64,000 nt of DNA from Epiperipatus broadwayi (GCA_028023455.1 JAQFVV010006221.1:1015001-1079000), one strand, 5' to 3'; numbered from the stretch's first letter, positions 37,001 through 50,449 are shown. Translations and numbers: made by a program. Notes: generated by a model from the sequence alone, not told the origin.

Positions 37001-38041
37001 CACCCCCACCAAAATTTGCCATATTAACTAGGTTTAAATATTTTTTAACATATAACTTTATTATATCTTTTGGCTTTAATACTATGGGAATAGATTGGTC
37101 CTTTAAGAAAAGGAGAAAATACCATTGTAGCATAACCATCAATGATACCCACAGCCAGATCAAGCTATACAAAGCATAACATGATCACATTTTGAGACCA
37201 TGGCCCATCTTGACTATTGGAATCAAACCCCTGCCATTCAAAGTATTTTATTTGTTTTGAGGATCAAACTCAGGTGCTAGCCAACCATATGTTATATAGT
37301 CAGTATGCTTCAGATGGCAGAAACAATTCAGTGCTTGAAATATCCCAAGCTAGTTCATACTCTTAACCAGAGTTCAGCACCCTTAACTTAACACATATAG
37401 CATTTATAACTTGAAATTAATGATGATGCATTGACAAGAGAGAAAGAGAATACACCAAATAATATTTAAGCAAACATTAATATTTATTCAAGCACCTACA
37501 TATCTAATATAATATAACAATATACTATTTTACTTAAAGAAATATAAATGATTAGTTTGAGGCTAAATTTTATAATAGCCCTTTGTTAATTAAAGTTCAT
37601 TTAAAATAAATATAAAGTGTCTATAGACAAGTATCAAAATATCTTTATCTAGATTTTCATGATTGTCAGTTTCCAAACAGTTGGTTTTGGGTCTTTATTA
37701 ATGATTTCAGGGTTTGTTTTCCATGCCTTTGTCTTGACAATAAGGGAAGGGGGAGAGTGGTGGTAGCATCTATTTTATGATTTCAGCATTAGTTTCCAGT
37801 GAGGGTTCTGGCAGGGACAGTTGATTTGCAGAGGACAATTGTGGCATGAAAGTTCAGTCAAACACTTCTAAAATGATCTAGCATCACATTTTGCTAGATC
37901 TAAAGCTTTTGCATTGAAGTTGACTGCAGCAGTAATTGAGACTTGCTACTGCATTTATAGTTTTCAAATATCTGGATCTCTAGTTGTTTGGATTCTCAAT
38001 GGAAAACTCTGAGTCTGCATTTGTCATTCTGTCCGAACTGA
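37001..38041. repeat. 1.04-kb direct duplication, copy 1
   Basis: Matches 40557-41584 from AAATTTGCCATAT to TCTGTCCGAACTGAA in the same orientation, differing by roughly one base in ten by eye plus small indels. Copy 1 is followed by (AAT)n at 38041-38068. No coding frame is preserved between the copies. It may be an unclassified transposable element or a local segmental duplication. Confidence 0.85.
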
Positions 38042-39054
38042 ATAATAATAATAATAATAATAATAATCCAAACATTAAAACCAGACTGATTTACAGACTC
38101 AAGAATTGAACGAACTAACAGATTACAGACCCGACTAAATAACAATAGGGCATAGCAACTTTATATACTTTTTCTCTTCCATTGTTTTAATTTCTTATCA
38201 TTATTTTTAATTTTGATTGTAACTTAAGTCTTTTTTTTTCTTAATTAATTTTTACATTTCATTACTCTAGTGATTTTTACATTTTCTTTAATCTAATATT
38301 TTTTTTAGATTAATCTACTATCACTTATGAGATAGTTTACATGTTTTTCTTTTAATTAATTCAATCAGTGAACATTTAAACTAATTGCATTTTTGTAAGT
38401 TTTCTTTTACAAACAAATTTTATCCTAACTTTCCACCAATGTTTATTTTTATTTTATAAAACAAAGAGAGTTTTTAGATCTTTCCCTACCCTTTCTTTTT
38501 TAAAAAAAATATATAATGTAATTTTTATTTTATTTTACAAAATTATATTTTAAAATAAAAGAAAGCTCTAAAACATATTACATTTTTTTCTATTTTCATT
38601 TCTATTAATAATTTAATCATTTATTTTTAAATTATAAATATGTAATGGTGGTATATGTGTTTGTTTTGTAACACATATCTTGCTAGCATTACAGCACACA
38701 TCCCAGTTTGAGAGGTAAAATGTGTCAATTTGACCCATTTTAGCTCTAACATTTTACTTTTGACTTTCCCATATGATTTTCACTTTTCATCTTTATTACT
38801 TTATTTAATAATTTTATAATATAAGTTTAGATTTGCTTAAGATTGCCAAGCTACAGAGGTAACTTTTCTTACACTGCTCCATCTCACCAGGCCATAATCT
38901 ACATTGACTTGCCACCCATCTGGGATCAAATGCATCATTATAATATGTACAGGAGAGATTGAATGCCATGAATGGCAGAAAATATCTAGTTTATATCTGA
39001 CTTATGCAATAAACATATAATCTAACATAACTTTATTAAGTGCTGAAATTTCTC
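38042..39054. other. AT-rich intron DNA
   Basis: (AAT)n at the start, then T-rich DNA. Nothing recognised. Confidence 0.6.
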
Positions 39055-39335
39055 TACCAGTGGCTTGAATGAGCCCATGACTTTCTCCAATGGGTCTGCA
39101 TCCTAGAAATAGAGGGTCACTGTAAATGGCAATATTCATCCACTGATCATTCAGCTTATGCTAAAATGAGCTTTATTATACATGTTGGGAATTTTTCTCC
39201 CAATGAACTGATTTGCAGTTTATGCATGTATTTTTCCAGTGTGCACATTTTTAGGTAAAGGACTAGGCCTCTATCCCAGCATGTTGAATGGGCCCAGAAC
39301 TTTCTACTGGATTATCATCCTAGAAATAAGGAAAT
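39055..39335. repeat. Diverged tandem pair, period ~215
   Basis: CAGTGGCTTGAATGAGCCCA..CCTAGAAATAGAGG near 39057-39116 recurs as CAGCATGTTGAATGGGCCCA..CCTAGAAATAAGG near 39278-39332, as does the spacing of TTTCTMY words. Confidence 0.55.
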
Positions 39336-39670
39336 ATCTCCCCCCATTTTATGTCCATTACGGTTCTTAAGTTCACATAGTGATAGCCTACATTTAATAC
39401 TCCTTCCTCAACCATTATCTGTACTTCTCCCCTTCATGACTTTCAGCCTAAACACAATCTACCCTTACTTGAAAGATTATTTTGCAACATTTTATTTAAA
39501 TTTTTTTATTATAGCTTTCATTTTATTTATTCTAGGCTTTATTCAATACATTTATTATTTTATCACTGTATTTTGATTCTTTAAAAAAACCTTTTATTTT
39601 ATTTTCACATGAAACATTATTATTTTACTCAACTCTAAGTAGCAAATTCTTAGTTTACTTCCATTTAATG

Positions 39671-39978
39671 CAGGGGTCATCAACCCTATGCCCATGGTGA
39701 CCATGGTACCCGCAGACCATTTTATGTGTGCCCACCACTATCTGAACACGATAAAAAATTATTTATCTGATACAAATACATTTAATTTTTAAGATTTTTT
39801 ATAAATTATTGTATTATATTGTAATCAAATTGGTAGGTCATACTATACTTTTACAGCGTAAAAGGGTCTATCATTAAAATATCCAACTATAAATTAACAT
39901 TGAAAAAATAAATGGTTCCCGCCACCTAGCTGTTATTATAGAATGTGCTCTTAAGTGCAAAAAGGTTGGGGACCACTG
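39671..39978. mobile_element. Non-autonomous hAT element (MITE) with perfect 8-bp target duplication
   Basis: The left end CAGGGGTCATCAACC and the right end GGTTGGGGACCACTG form imperfect terminal inverted repeats of hAT type. ATTTAATG flanks both sides (39663-39670 and 39979-39986), the 8-bp duplication expected of hAT. At 308 bases it has no transposase and must have been moved in trans. The relic at 1-3058 belongs to the same superfamily, though its end differs. Confidence 0.93.
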
Positions 39979-39986
39979 ATTTAATG

Positions 39987-40556
39987 TATCAACTCTAAAT
40001 AATAATAAAAAAATTTACTTTATTTGTTTAACATTACTTCCATTCTCATAATCCAGGCACAATAAACTTTTTTTTTGATTCTGAAAAGTCTGTCCAGTTA
40101 ATATAAACTCTAAACCGCCTAATCTTTGACAGGTGGTTTTTTTATTTTCATTATTTTTTCTATTTTTAAATTGAATAAAGTGTTCAACTAAATATTTTAA
40201 ATCAAATGAAGTGTTTGACTAAATACAAAACCCTCCTCAGTCCTCTCTAATTCCCACCTGGCTATAAACAATGCCAATAATAAATTCATTTATCTCTCTG
40301 GCTGCTTTTTTCTCTATTCTTTTTAATTGCATTATATTTTTAACAATTATTAATTATATACATAATATTATAATTTCCTTGCCTTGATCTATTTCATTTC
40401 TCAAATTGCTCACTGATTTTAACTTTTATAACTACATAATTTTAGCATTTATTTTGAATTTTAGTTTCATACTTTTTTAATTTTAATTATAATTTTACCT
40501 TTTTAACTTTAATTATGCTGGGTAAATTTATGGAACTTTGGATGACATTTGAAGTG
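39987..40556. other. AT-rich intron DNA
   Basis: Nothing recognised. Confidence 0.6.
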
Positions 40557-41584
40557 GGTCCCCCTGAAATTTGCCATATAAACTAGGTTTGAATATCTAT
40601 TAAAATATACTTTTAATATATCTTTTGACTTTAATACTATGGGAATGGACTGACCCTTTAAGCAAAGGGAAAATATCATAGATAGCATAACCATCAATGA
40701 TACCCATGGTCAGATTGAGCTATACAAAGCATAACACAATCACATGTCAAGACCATGGCCCACCTTGACTGCTAGAATCAAACCTTCTATCCAAAGCATT
40801 TTATTTTTGAGGATCAAGCTCAGCCATCAGCAACCATATATTGTTGGCATGCTTCAGTCAACAGACACACAATCCAGTGCTTGAAATGTCCTAAGGTAGC
40901 TCATATTCTTAACCAGGGTCCAGCACATTTAACTTAACACATACAACATTTATAACTTGAAATTAATAATGAGGCAGTGACAAGAGAGAGAGAGAGAGAG
41001 AATAGACCAAATAATATTTAAAAAAATATTAATATTTATTGAAGCACACACATATCTAATATAATATAACAATATAATATTTTACATAAAGACATATGAT
41101 TAGTTTCAGGCTAAATTTTATAATAATCCTTTGTTAATTAAAGTTTATTTAAAATAAATATAAAGTATCTATAGACAAGTATCAAAATATCTTTACCTAG
41201 GTTTTCATGATTGTCAGTTTTCAACCAGTTGGCTTTTTGGTCTTCATCAATAGTTTCAGGGCTTGTTATCCATTTCTTTGTCTTGATAATGGGGGGGGAG
41301 GAGAGTAGAGGTAGCATCTATTTAATGATTTCAGCATTAGTTTCCAGTGAGGGTTCAGGCTGGGATAATTGATTTATGGAGGACTTTTGGTGCTGGAAGC
41401 CCAGTTGAACACTTCCAAAATGATCTAGCAATGCATTTTTCTAGATCTGTGGCTTTTGCATTGATGTTGACTACAGCAATAATTGATTGACTTACTACTG
41501 CATTTATAGTTTCTAAATATCTGAATCTCTGGTTGTTTGGATTATCAAATAAAATACTCTGAGTCTGAATTCTGTCTGAACTAA
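40557..41584. repeat. 1.03-kb direct duplication, copy 2
   Basis: Partner of 37001-38041. Inside is a (GA)n expansion at 40985-41001 longer than in copy 1. A minus-strand frame runs through its right part and beyond (41355-41705); it contains FRYLETINAVVSQSIIAVVN but no family is recognised and copy 1 does not keep it open. Confidence 0.85.
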
Positions 41585-42750
41585 AAGATGGTACCATAGG
41601 GTTTAAGCCTATTATAAATATTCCCATGAGATATTCATGTTTCTTGCAGCCAGAGAGAATTACCTCAGTCTGGAAAAGTGTCCATTGTTTTAGTATAAAA
41701 ATCACGCAATTATCTTTTAACTTTATTAAAAGTTAGATGATTCAAAAATGACTTTTTTGATTTGTTTACTTTATCTTTTGACATTTTTCTTCAAATTTAT
41801 TTTGAATTATTTTATTGAAATTATCATTTATAAGTAAGCACATTCTTCTACTTAATAATAAGTGCATGAAAACAAACATTTTCGTCAGTCTTTTCTTTTA
41901 AAGGTAAATAATTTATGCATCATTTTTAAATCTGAGAATTTAAAAATACGAACAAAATAAAAGCAAAAGCTTACTTTTTCTTGAATTGTACTCGGTTTGA
42001 AGTAATGTTTATTGAAGTAAATTATAATCCACATCATTCCCATTTCTTCTTTTGCAGTATGACTTTCAGAAACTATTAATCGACAGAAAAACAGTATTAA
42101 AATGATAGTAAGGCTTTAAGATTTCTATTCAATCATTTTAAAGAAACAATATTTTATAATCCCATTCAAATAGATTCTAAATTTTTCAGATTTTTCAGCT
42201 TTTTCTTCCTTATTTTATAAGATTAGAGTTGAAGTCTGTTGATTTAATTCTTTTTTTTTAATCAGTCCCCTCTACAACTTTGTTATATCATATATAGCTT
42301 GTATTACAAAGCATTGTGAGAACAAATGGACCAATAACCTTAGTGTGAATATATTAATATTACCCTTTCTGGCTTCATTTTTAATAACTACTCATAAGGT
42401 GCAAAACTATTTTTAATTCACTACCAAAAAATATGCTTAAGAATGAACTATAATGATTCATTTTACAAGATTTACAAATTTAATTAATTAATTTATTTAT
42501 TTCAATTGCTATTCAACAATAATAAAATAGCAATATATTTATCTTCCAATTAATAACAATACTTTTAAATTGTTATTTTATCCCTAATTAAAGCCTACAC
42601 TGGGTTTGAAATCTCATCTCCACTCAAGCAGATTTCCTAGTGCATCCAGAACAGTCTTTATTGAAAGCCACTTGTTAGGATTTTAATGCCAAATATATTA
42701 TCATGATTTAAAATTTGGGATTATTTAATATAGAGACTTGAATAAAAGGG

Positions 42751-42751
<1 letters not shown>
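41585..42751. other. AT-rich intron DNA
   Basis: Nothing recognised. Confidence 0.6.

Positions 42752-42830
<79 letters not shown>
42752..42830. repeat. (TA)n microsatellite, interrupted
   Basis: Two TA runs around a central CTATATA, framed by GCACTATA and TATAGTATC, which makes the tract palindromic. Confidence 0.97.
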
Positions 42831-42831
<1 letters not shown>

Positions 42832-43258
42832 TCAGGATGGGGTATCTGCATTGGAAAATTTCAAATAAATATACATATATATATATAAGAAATCTTATAT
42901 ATTACAAAAAAGCATGAGAGATCTAGAGAGATCACTCTGGGACATCAGCACAATTAACTCATTAGAGCAACTAAAAGCATAATTATAAATCCACCAACCA
43001 GCATTATCAATATAAAATAAGTAATACTCAAAACAACCATTCATCATGAATGATCAACAATAAAATAAATCAACAGTCAATATTGGACTGGATTTGAAAT
43101 GGGTTACTATAGACCAGGCTAATTATTGAGCCTTTGCCAGCTTGGGGCAATTACTTAACATAATTTGGCTGCACCATCTTAAGTGATCATCCATCAGAAT
43201 ACATAATAATCAGAAGCAATAATAATGAGACAATAAAACATGCTGATCATCATCAATG
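42831..43258. other. AT-rich intron DNA
   Basis: Possibly the upstream part of an R3-type repeat. No gene. Confidence 0.4.
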
Positions 43259-43500
43259 ATCTGACCATTTAGTACCTTTAATGTATTATCTAATTATAAA
43301 CTTAATTTCTAATAGACTAAACTAAATAAAATGTAGTGCAGGGACTTTAAAGAATATAATATGTGCCAACCAGGATAATGATTCATTATCATTGGATGCC
43401 CCTTAAGTACTAAATACTCCCCATTTATATATCATATCATTATGCAGGAATCTAGCTCAGAGAACATAAGATCTCTAACTGTTATGGTGATCAAGTTATA
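43259..43500 (+). repeat. Dispersed repeat R3, copy 2
   Basis: Partner of 34668-34905, with the same word order and moderate divergence. Its limits are approximate. Confidence 0.7.
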
Positions 43501-45342
43501 ATGATGCAATACAATTTTAACAATTGAATTCAAGTTTATTAATAACAATATTAAAAAATGATATTAAGGTCTTTACAATATGGCTATACATATAAATAAT
43601 TAAACCTTCTGATTTTTGATTAACATACAATAAAAAATTATTACATTGTGGTTTACATGATTAATATACAAAATTCAAGTTACTATATGTTAATTTACAT
43701 ATAACATACATATATAAGCTCAGCTGCATGTTTTACTATTACATCAATATATTTCAATTGACATTATGTTAATGACACAACAATGACTAAATTTTACATG
43801 TCTATTTGACATTCATCGATATATGGACAGGCATGTGCAGTATAATTCCTAGACATATTTGAATTGCCATAAATATGGGAATATAAACTGTCCCAAAAGC
43901 ACTTGGTGGTAACTTTTGATAAATTTACTTACGTATAATATCTTCATTATCTGTGCACAGAGCACATATATATATATTAATTGATAATAAATGATTAAAA
44001 TGTTACATATATATGTGTGCATGTATATATGCACATGATGTTTACCTATTTTAATTTGTTACAATAATATATTTTTCATAGTACATGTGTATCAATATGT
44101 TATAGATATAATTTAAAATTAGTTATCAAATTCTATCTTTAATTATTACAGTTCCTTTTCTTTCTTTTTTTAAAAAAATATCAGTTTATAAGTTCTTTTT
44201 TTCTCTTTAAAAAACGTATTATCAACTTTTTTTTAAAGAAAAAATAAAATAAAGTCAATGAATTAAATCTTTATTCCTAGATGTTTAATCCAAACAAAAA
44301 CCTATTTGCATTTGTTTCACTTTTAGAATGTCTCTTTTTTTATTATTTTTTTAATAAATGAAATATGAAATAATTTTATATATCGCTAATTGTTAAAATG
44401 TATTTCAAAAATGAATTATTTAAAACAACTCGTTATATATATGCGATGTGAGATATTCATCTGTGATTCCTTGCATGTATGCACAGCAGTATATGTCTAC
44501 AAATTCTTTGGCAAGTTGATGGGTAATCATCAGAACAGGCATAGTCTGGGCAATTGTCCATGTTGGAAAATACATAATCAGGTATATTGGCATTCAATCA
44601 GTTCCCTACTATGTAGGATTAGATGAGCTACAAGCTAGAATACTGTTTTATTCATATTTAAGGCTTTAGAGACAGAGAAGTGGGTTTTCCTTCTATGTTC
44701 CAAACTTCAGTATAGTGAATTAGCAGCAGCTGCCTCCTCCTTAACTTCAGCTACATGTTCATGGGAAATATTTGTATAGCTCTGAAACCATTTCTGCTAA
44801 ACAACTCTTACTGGCCAACTATTTACTACCAACTACAACAAATTATTACAAAATATTATAATCAGACTAAAAAACAGACTTTGCAGGTGGCCAATTTGGC
44901 CACTGCTTCTCAAAATTAAAGCCAAAACAAAAACCAATTTTTTTATCAACCCTGTTACAGCTAGATTGCTGAGGTAATGAAAGCAAATGTTTTTGACAAA
45001 AAGTTTGAAGTTTTATCAAAAGTATGACTGGAAAAAGTTGATATCAATTAACTTTAATTCTTTGGAATTTTATAATCTTCAAAAATTTTTAAAAATAGAT
45101 AAAAGAAATGTATACAAGCATTATTTCAAAAATAAATCATGCTCATTTTTAAATTCAAAATCAGAATAAAAATATTAATATTTATTTAGGCTTAAATATT
45201 TATTTATAATAAAATTTTGTTTTTAAGTCAGTCATTTAACCCTTTACTGTTATTATTACTCCCAGTAAATGTAGAAAAATATCTACATAAATTTATATCT
45301 GTGTTTATTTCTACTTTTCCTTTACTTTATATATATATATAT
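43501..45342. other. AT-rich intron DNA
   Basis: Short frames at 43849, 44390 and 44987 have no protein-like character. A TA run lies directly before the LTR. Confidence 0.55.
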
Positions 45343-46015
45343 TGTAACAGTAGCTGGGTTCAAACCTGTTACAAAGAAGTTAAATAAGATCTCCCAACTG
45401 CCTAGATCAGCATGAGTCTAATAAATTGGATTCAGTGTGCAAGTATATATATAAAGAATTAGACATAAATGTCAAAGAGAGAGATAAGGTTGAAAGTTTT
45501 TTCTTTATTATTTACAGAAAAAAGAAAAAAAGAGGGAGAAAGATGTATATAATTATAGTTATTTTTTTAAAATACATTCATAAAAATATGTTAAGAAATT
45601 GTGGGAAGGCGGTTATATGAAAATATATAAATTTTCTTCTTGTATTTTTAATTTATTTCAAATGTATACTTACTTTTCTGTTGTTTTATTCTATATCGCA
45701 TTTTAATGAGAGTAATGAAAGAACTTTTATATGTATACCTGGAGGCAATTTTGGGGTCTTTTGTTCAATTACTTAGCACTCAAAATTTCCAAGGAATCTT
45801 AAGTAAATGTATGATATAAAAAGAAAAATGTTAAAAGCATGCCTAAGAAATAGAGATTGGCATACTGATAAACTATTTTGGGAAACAAAAGGAATTGGAG
45901 AAATTAAGGAGTTAAAAAGAAAAATCAAAACAAGCAAGAGTGGTTTTTCAAACTGAAAAGAAATATTAATATTTTCTTGTTGCTAAATTGACTGATATGG
46001 CTATGCTCGTATTAT
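45343..46015 (+). repeat. 5' LTR
   Basis: Begins TGTAACAGTAG and matches the 3' LTR throughout. It lacks the SINE present in the 3' copy. The right limit is uncertain between 46000 and 46015: similarity to the 3' copy runs to a shared TATTATA word. The 3' copy has a CTGTTACA word at 52323-52330, mirroring the start TGTAACAG, where this copy is mutated to CTGATATG. Confidence 0.88.
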
Positions 46016-47880
46016 AAAATGAAACATTAAAACAAATCCTTCAATCAACCATCAGGAGAAGAAAATGAATTTAGATATTGTAACTCAGACCATTGCTACA
46101 ATCAGAATGCAGGAATAGAACAGTATGTGTAAGGCCGCTATCTTAAGCTTCGAATATGTAGCTGTTACTGTTAACTGCTTGCTCCTCTAAGAACCATAGA
46201 ATCCTCATCGATATGCTGCTAAAACAATCCAGGAATGAAGAAAATATCGAATTGTGTACAATAAGAATGCCTCCAGTAGCCATCATTATTTCTTAGATCC
46301 AAGTAATACCACAAAATGGGCATTTGTGCAAACTTTTTGCTATTACCAGAAAATTACAGTAAAAGAATACATAAATTTCAGTTGGATCATCAAAATCAAG
46401 CTTACATGGAAATAATCTTATTCCTATTAAAAACCCTGGATACTTCAAGGTAACTATAACTAGTTTTATTAACTTAAAAGAACTGAAAATTGCCTATCAT
46501 TACTCTCCAAAAGTTCAATCATTGTGTAAAATTATATATTTTAATTTAAAATATATAAATGCATTCCTACACTCATGTTTAATTATATATTCTTTTATAT
46601 TTATTATTGATATATAAATTATATATATGTTTTTCTTTCTCAATATTTAATTAGCCATAGTAATAAAATTGTACACTTACATTAAAACAAATTGTCTCTC
46701 ATTAATGAACATATTTATCACTTATATTGGCCTAGTTTCCTTCCTGGCAGAATATCAGAACAAATGAAGTATGCTTGTCAGAAATGACAATTGTATTATA
46801 TGTAATTTTAAATTCTAAACTAGAGAGTTGATAAAGAAATAGATCACTTATAGACTGAACAAATGTGTAGAAAGAGAGAATTCAACAGTAACTAATTTTA
46901 AATGACATGAAGCGTATAAAAAAGAAACCATTACTGATATGTAAGTTTAAATATACATGACTTAAGTTGAGAAGTATATAAAGCAGGGAAAGCTTTGTTT
47001 CAACTATGCAAATTAGTCAGTTACGTCCATTCAGCCTGATGGGTATTGTTACCTCCCAGCCCTGGGATTTGAGCTAGCTGAAAGAGCCAGGCACCTAATT
47101 ATCGATAGCTTTAAGATTTCTTAAAATAGAAAAGTATAATTCTTACAGTACTCGTGAGATTGGTGCTTGAAGTCAGTTTATTAATTGACACTCATAAATA
47201 TACTTTTTCTGAAGTATTGTTTTTTTTTGTTAAATGAAATAATTGCCACTAGGTAGATTTTTTTTTTAAAAATATATTTTTTTAACGTACATCCTGATAT
47301 AGGATATGTAGATTTTATTTCTTAAGATTAAGAAAGGGGATTTGTATTCAAATCCAATATGGTGGATAGTATTCAAATTCTATCTGCAGGTGTTATGGTG
47401 ACTATACAGCCATAGTTTTGCATTTACTATTCTACATGGTCAACAGATTCAATTTTTTGATAGACAATTATATAAACAACAAAATTAATACTGGGGTTGC
47501 CTGTTAAAATGGCTTCCCAATGAATGGGGCTATGAAAGTAGGAGAATGGCAGGTTGAGCAGACATTTTTTTTGTATGTGATGTTGTAGTTGTTAATTATT
47601 TTGTCTTGTTAATAGTACTTGGAAAAATAAAGCACTAGATAGGATTAGAGGTTCAACAATAGGGCAGGTGACAGTCAGCATAGTACTTTGTGAGCTGAGG
47701 TGGTGAGCCTAGCACATTGTATAAAAATAATAATAATAAATACATAAATTGTGTCATTATTTCACTCAGAAACAAAAAATTGTTTTCGTAAAAATATAAA
47801 ACATACGAATAAAAGTAGAAATAAAAGTTATTTATCTCTAAGATAAAGCAGGAGAGACAGGTAGGATAGATATAATAATA
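46016..47880 (+). other. Ty3 leader region and inserted repeats
   Basis: A primer-binding site could not be matched. Around 47020-47100 a GC-richer segment (CCTCCCAGCCCTGGGA) stands out, and near 47680-47745 a GAGCTGAGGTGGTGAGCC word followed by (AAT)n looks like the tail of an inserted retroposon. No open frame of note. Confidence 0.4.
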
Positions 47881-48700
47881 ACAAAATTACAGGAGATAGA
47901 GGGGATGGAAATGAAGGTATTTAGATGACAGAAGGAAGAAAGTCCAAGAGAGCATATAAATAGTATACAAAAATATTTTAGGAGATATGGGATACTGGAG
48001 GAATTCCAAAATAATCTTAGTGCAGATCCATCTTCAAGGAATATGCAAAAATATGGTGGGATTCCATGTTACACCAACCCCAAACATACCAGGAGTATGA
48101 AACAGCCTTGAATAAAATATTTTGGAATGAGGAACAGCAGGAGAATATCAAAATGCAAATCATTAATCAGAAGTTTTTGGAAAAGGGGAAGGAAAATTGC
48201 ATACAGTTTTTGAGATGACAAGTGGCCACACTGAAGACATTAGAGAGTGATAAGCTATCTGAAAATTAGATAGTAAAAATGATGTGCCAAAATTTGGCAT
48301 TAGAAATAAGATGCCAAGTGGGGATTAAAAGTATTAGGTCAGCTGAAAAAATTTACAAGAGTCAAATTGAGGTAGATGAGCAAATGAGGGAGATCAAAGA
48401 TAGAAATTCATGGATAAATGTCAAATGGATATGGCAGAGGAAAAAGGAATGATACACTTGAGAGAAAGAAAACATGTTGGGAATTTGGTGTGCTTATGGG
48501 AAGATAGAGTTCCTCACTATGCCAAACAGGAATGCCCAAAGATTCATATGGAAATCAAACAAATAGAAATAGAAACCCTTATCATTTCGAGGAGTCAAAT
48601 TTCTGTTATGTCAGAAATACTATATCATAAACTGGTTAGGAAACAACCTGGCATATGGACTTCCACTGAAGGCTACACAGGTGACAATGGCAAATAATAA
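47881..48700 (+). pseudogene. gag-like region of the Ty3 element
   Basis: Conceptual reading across frames gives capsid-like text (ALNKIFWNEEQQENIKM, NCIQFLR, ATLKTLESDKLSEN, MCQNLALEIR). It is followed at 48487-48543 by a damaged nucleocapsid zinc knuckle, VCLWEDRVPHYAKQECPK, where a CX2CX4HX4C motif would be expected. The frame 48410-48697 covers the knuckle. The start of gag is not defined. Internal stops show it is not functional. Confidence 0.7.
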
Positions 48701-49108
48701 GAGGGCCAAGGTAGAATCTAAGCAGATATTGGTAGACTTATGGATAAATAGGAAAACTTTCGCTCATGTATTTCTTATAATGAAGGACCTGATACATGAG
48801 GCCATATTAGGATCTGATTTTCTACACAAATACAAATGTGTTCTGAACTAAAAAGGGAAAGAGTTCTTGACTAAAGGAGAAACAATTAAATTTCTGGTGC
48901 CAGACCTATACCATTCAATTGGGGTCATGAAGGTTGAGGAATATCCAATGGACAGAGTTATAGCTGAGAAAGTTAAGCAGGCAAATGTGGCCAATGGAGT
49001 AGAAGAGCAGGCACTGCAGAAAATATTGGAAGAGTATGGCCACATTTTTTCAAATATACTGGATGAAATTCAAGGATTCGAGCAAAGAATTAAGATAAAT
49101 CAGGACTA
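48690..49108 (+). pseudogene. Retropepsin C-terminus and linker to RT
   Basis: QILVDLWINRKTFAHVF and then HEAILGSDFLHKY show the C-terminal retropepsin motif (ILGxDFL), followed by a stop near 48849. The open frame 48867-49109 continues with the PR-RT linker (ILEEYGHIFSNILDEIQG). The catalytic DTG is not readable, having been lost or lying in a damaged stretch upstream. Confidence 0.7.
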
Positions 49109-49800
49109 GCCATTCCAGTCTAGGTCATACCCAGTTCCACATCAATACCAGGATAATGTGAAGGAGCAAATCAATCAAATGATAGAATGGGGAATTATTT
49201 CAAAGTGTTCCTCTCCATATTGTAATCCACTGGTGATTGTCAAAAAAAAGATGGGTCGGTCAGGTTGTGTTTGGATGCGAGACAACTTAATCGAATAACT
49301 ATCCCAGATTGTACTATACCCCTCCTAAGCAGAAATGGTTAGGAAGATTTAATGTAAAGAAAATATTTTTGACTTTTGATTTGACTGCCAGTTACTGGCA
49401 GATCCAACTCCATCCTGAAGATCAGAAATATACCACCTTTAGATATGACGGTTATTCATATCAGTTTAACTGTATGCCATTTGGTCTAATAAACAGCGAT
49501 GCAGTGTTGCTGTGATGATTGAACCAAATGTTGACAAGGAAGTAAAAAAAATGGTCACTATGTGTGCAGACGATGTATTGGTGGCATCGGCAACCATTGA
49601 AAAACATTTTAGGAATGTAGATATTTCTCAAAGAATGCCTAAAGAAAGGGAATCAAGATTAATTTTAAGAAAAGCATATTATGTAAGAATGAAGTTACAT
49701 TTTTGGGTCATGTGTTGGGTTTCCAAAAAATAAATCCCCATCCAGACAAAGTCTTGGCTATTAGAGAATTTCCTAAACCTATGTTGTGGAAGCAAATTTG
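49109..49800 (+). pseudogene. Reverse transcriptase of the Ty3 element
   Basis: Finger and palm motifs are readable through several frameshifts: INQMIEWGIISKCSSPYC, then LVIVKKK, then (in 49309-49515) LTFDLTASYWQIQLHPEDQK and FNCMPFGLINSDAV. The catalytic box is CADDVLVAS near 49566, where Y/F-x-DD is usual. At least three breaks lie between 49245 and 49740. Confidence 0.88.
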
Positions 49801-50434
49801 ATCATTCTTGGGCCTCTGCAATTTCTATAACAGGTTTTATGAGGCATTCACAGAACAAATGGAGCCTTTGGTCAAGCTGGTAAGAAAGAATGTCCTGTGG
49901 AAATGGGCTCAGGAACAAGTGAAAGCCTTTGAGAGTATAAAAAGAGGTTTTGAAAAACAAGACATGTTGGCATTTCCTGATTTCAAGAAGCCATTCATTG
50001 TGCAAATGGTCAGTAGTGGGTATGGGATAGAAGTCACACTATCCCAGGAAGCCCTTGCAATTGTCTGGGCATTCCAGAAGTTCAGGACACTTTTGTTGGG
50101 ATCAAATGTGGTTGTCATTACTGACCATAAAAACTTGAAGTTTTTGAACCACAGCTATTTAACCAACAGCCAGCTGAACGATGGAGTCTATACTTCCAGG
50201 AATACCATAAAATATTGCAAAGGGTCAGAGAACATTATGCTGAACATATTGAGTCATAACTCTGCTCGATTCCAACCATACCATCTAAATGGAGAGAACT
50301 TGTATACCACCAGCTTGAGCCTGAAGATACTACCACACTACAAATGGGAAGATGGGCAACTAAGGACATTGATTGAGAAGCTGGAGGAAAAGGGAACAAT
50401 GAACTTAGGATGGGTAGGAAATAAGGCAGGATGA
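49801..50434 (+). pseudogene. RT connection and RNase H domains
   Basis: The longest pol frame, 49808-50434, starts in the RT thumb (GLCNFYNRFYEAFTEQMEPL). It carries the connection motif WKWAQEQVKAFESIK and the RNase H text FPDFKKPFIVQ, ALAIVWAFQKFRTLLLG and VVITDHKNLKFLN. The first catalytic aspartate position seems replaced or deleted (FIVQMVSSGYG where a D usually follows), so the RNase H would be impaired. The text after KYCKGSEN merges into the integrase linker. Confidence 0.85.
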
Positions 50435-50449
50435 TACTGAATAAGGCAA

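Noticed and set aside
41355-41705. 116-residue minus-strand frame in duplication copy 2
   Set aside because: Copy 1 of the duplication does not keep it open and no family is recognised; kept only as a remark.
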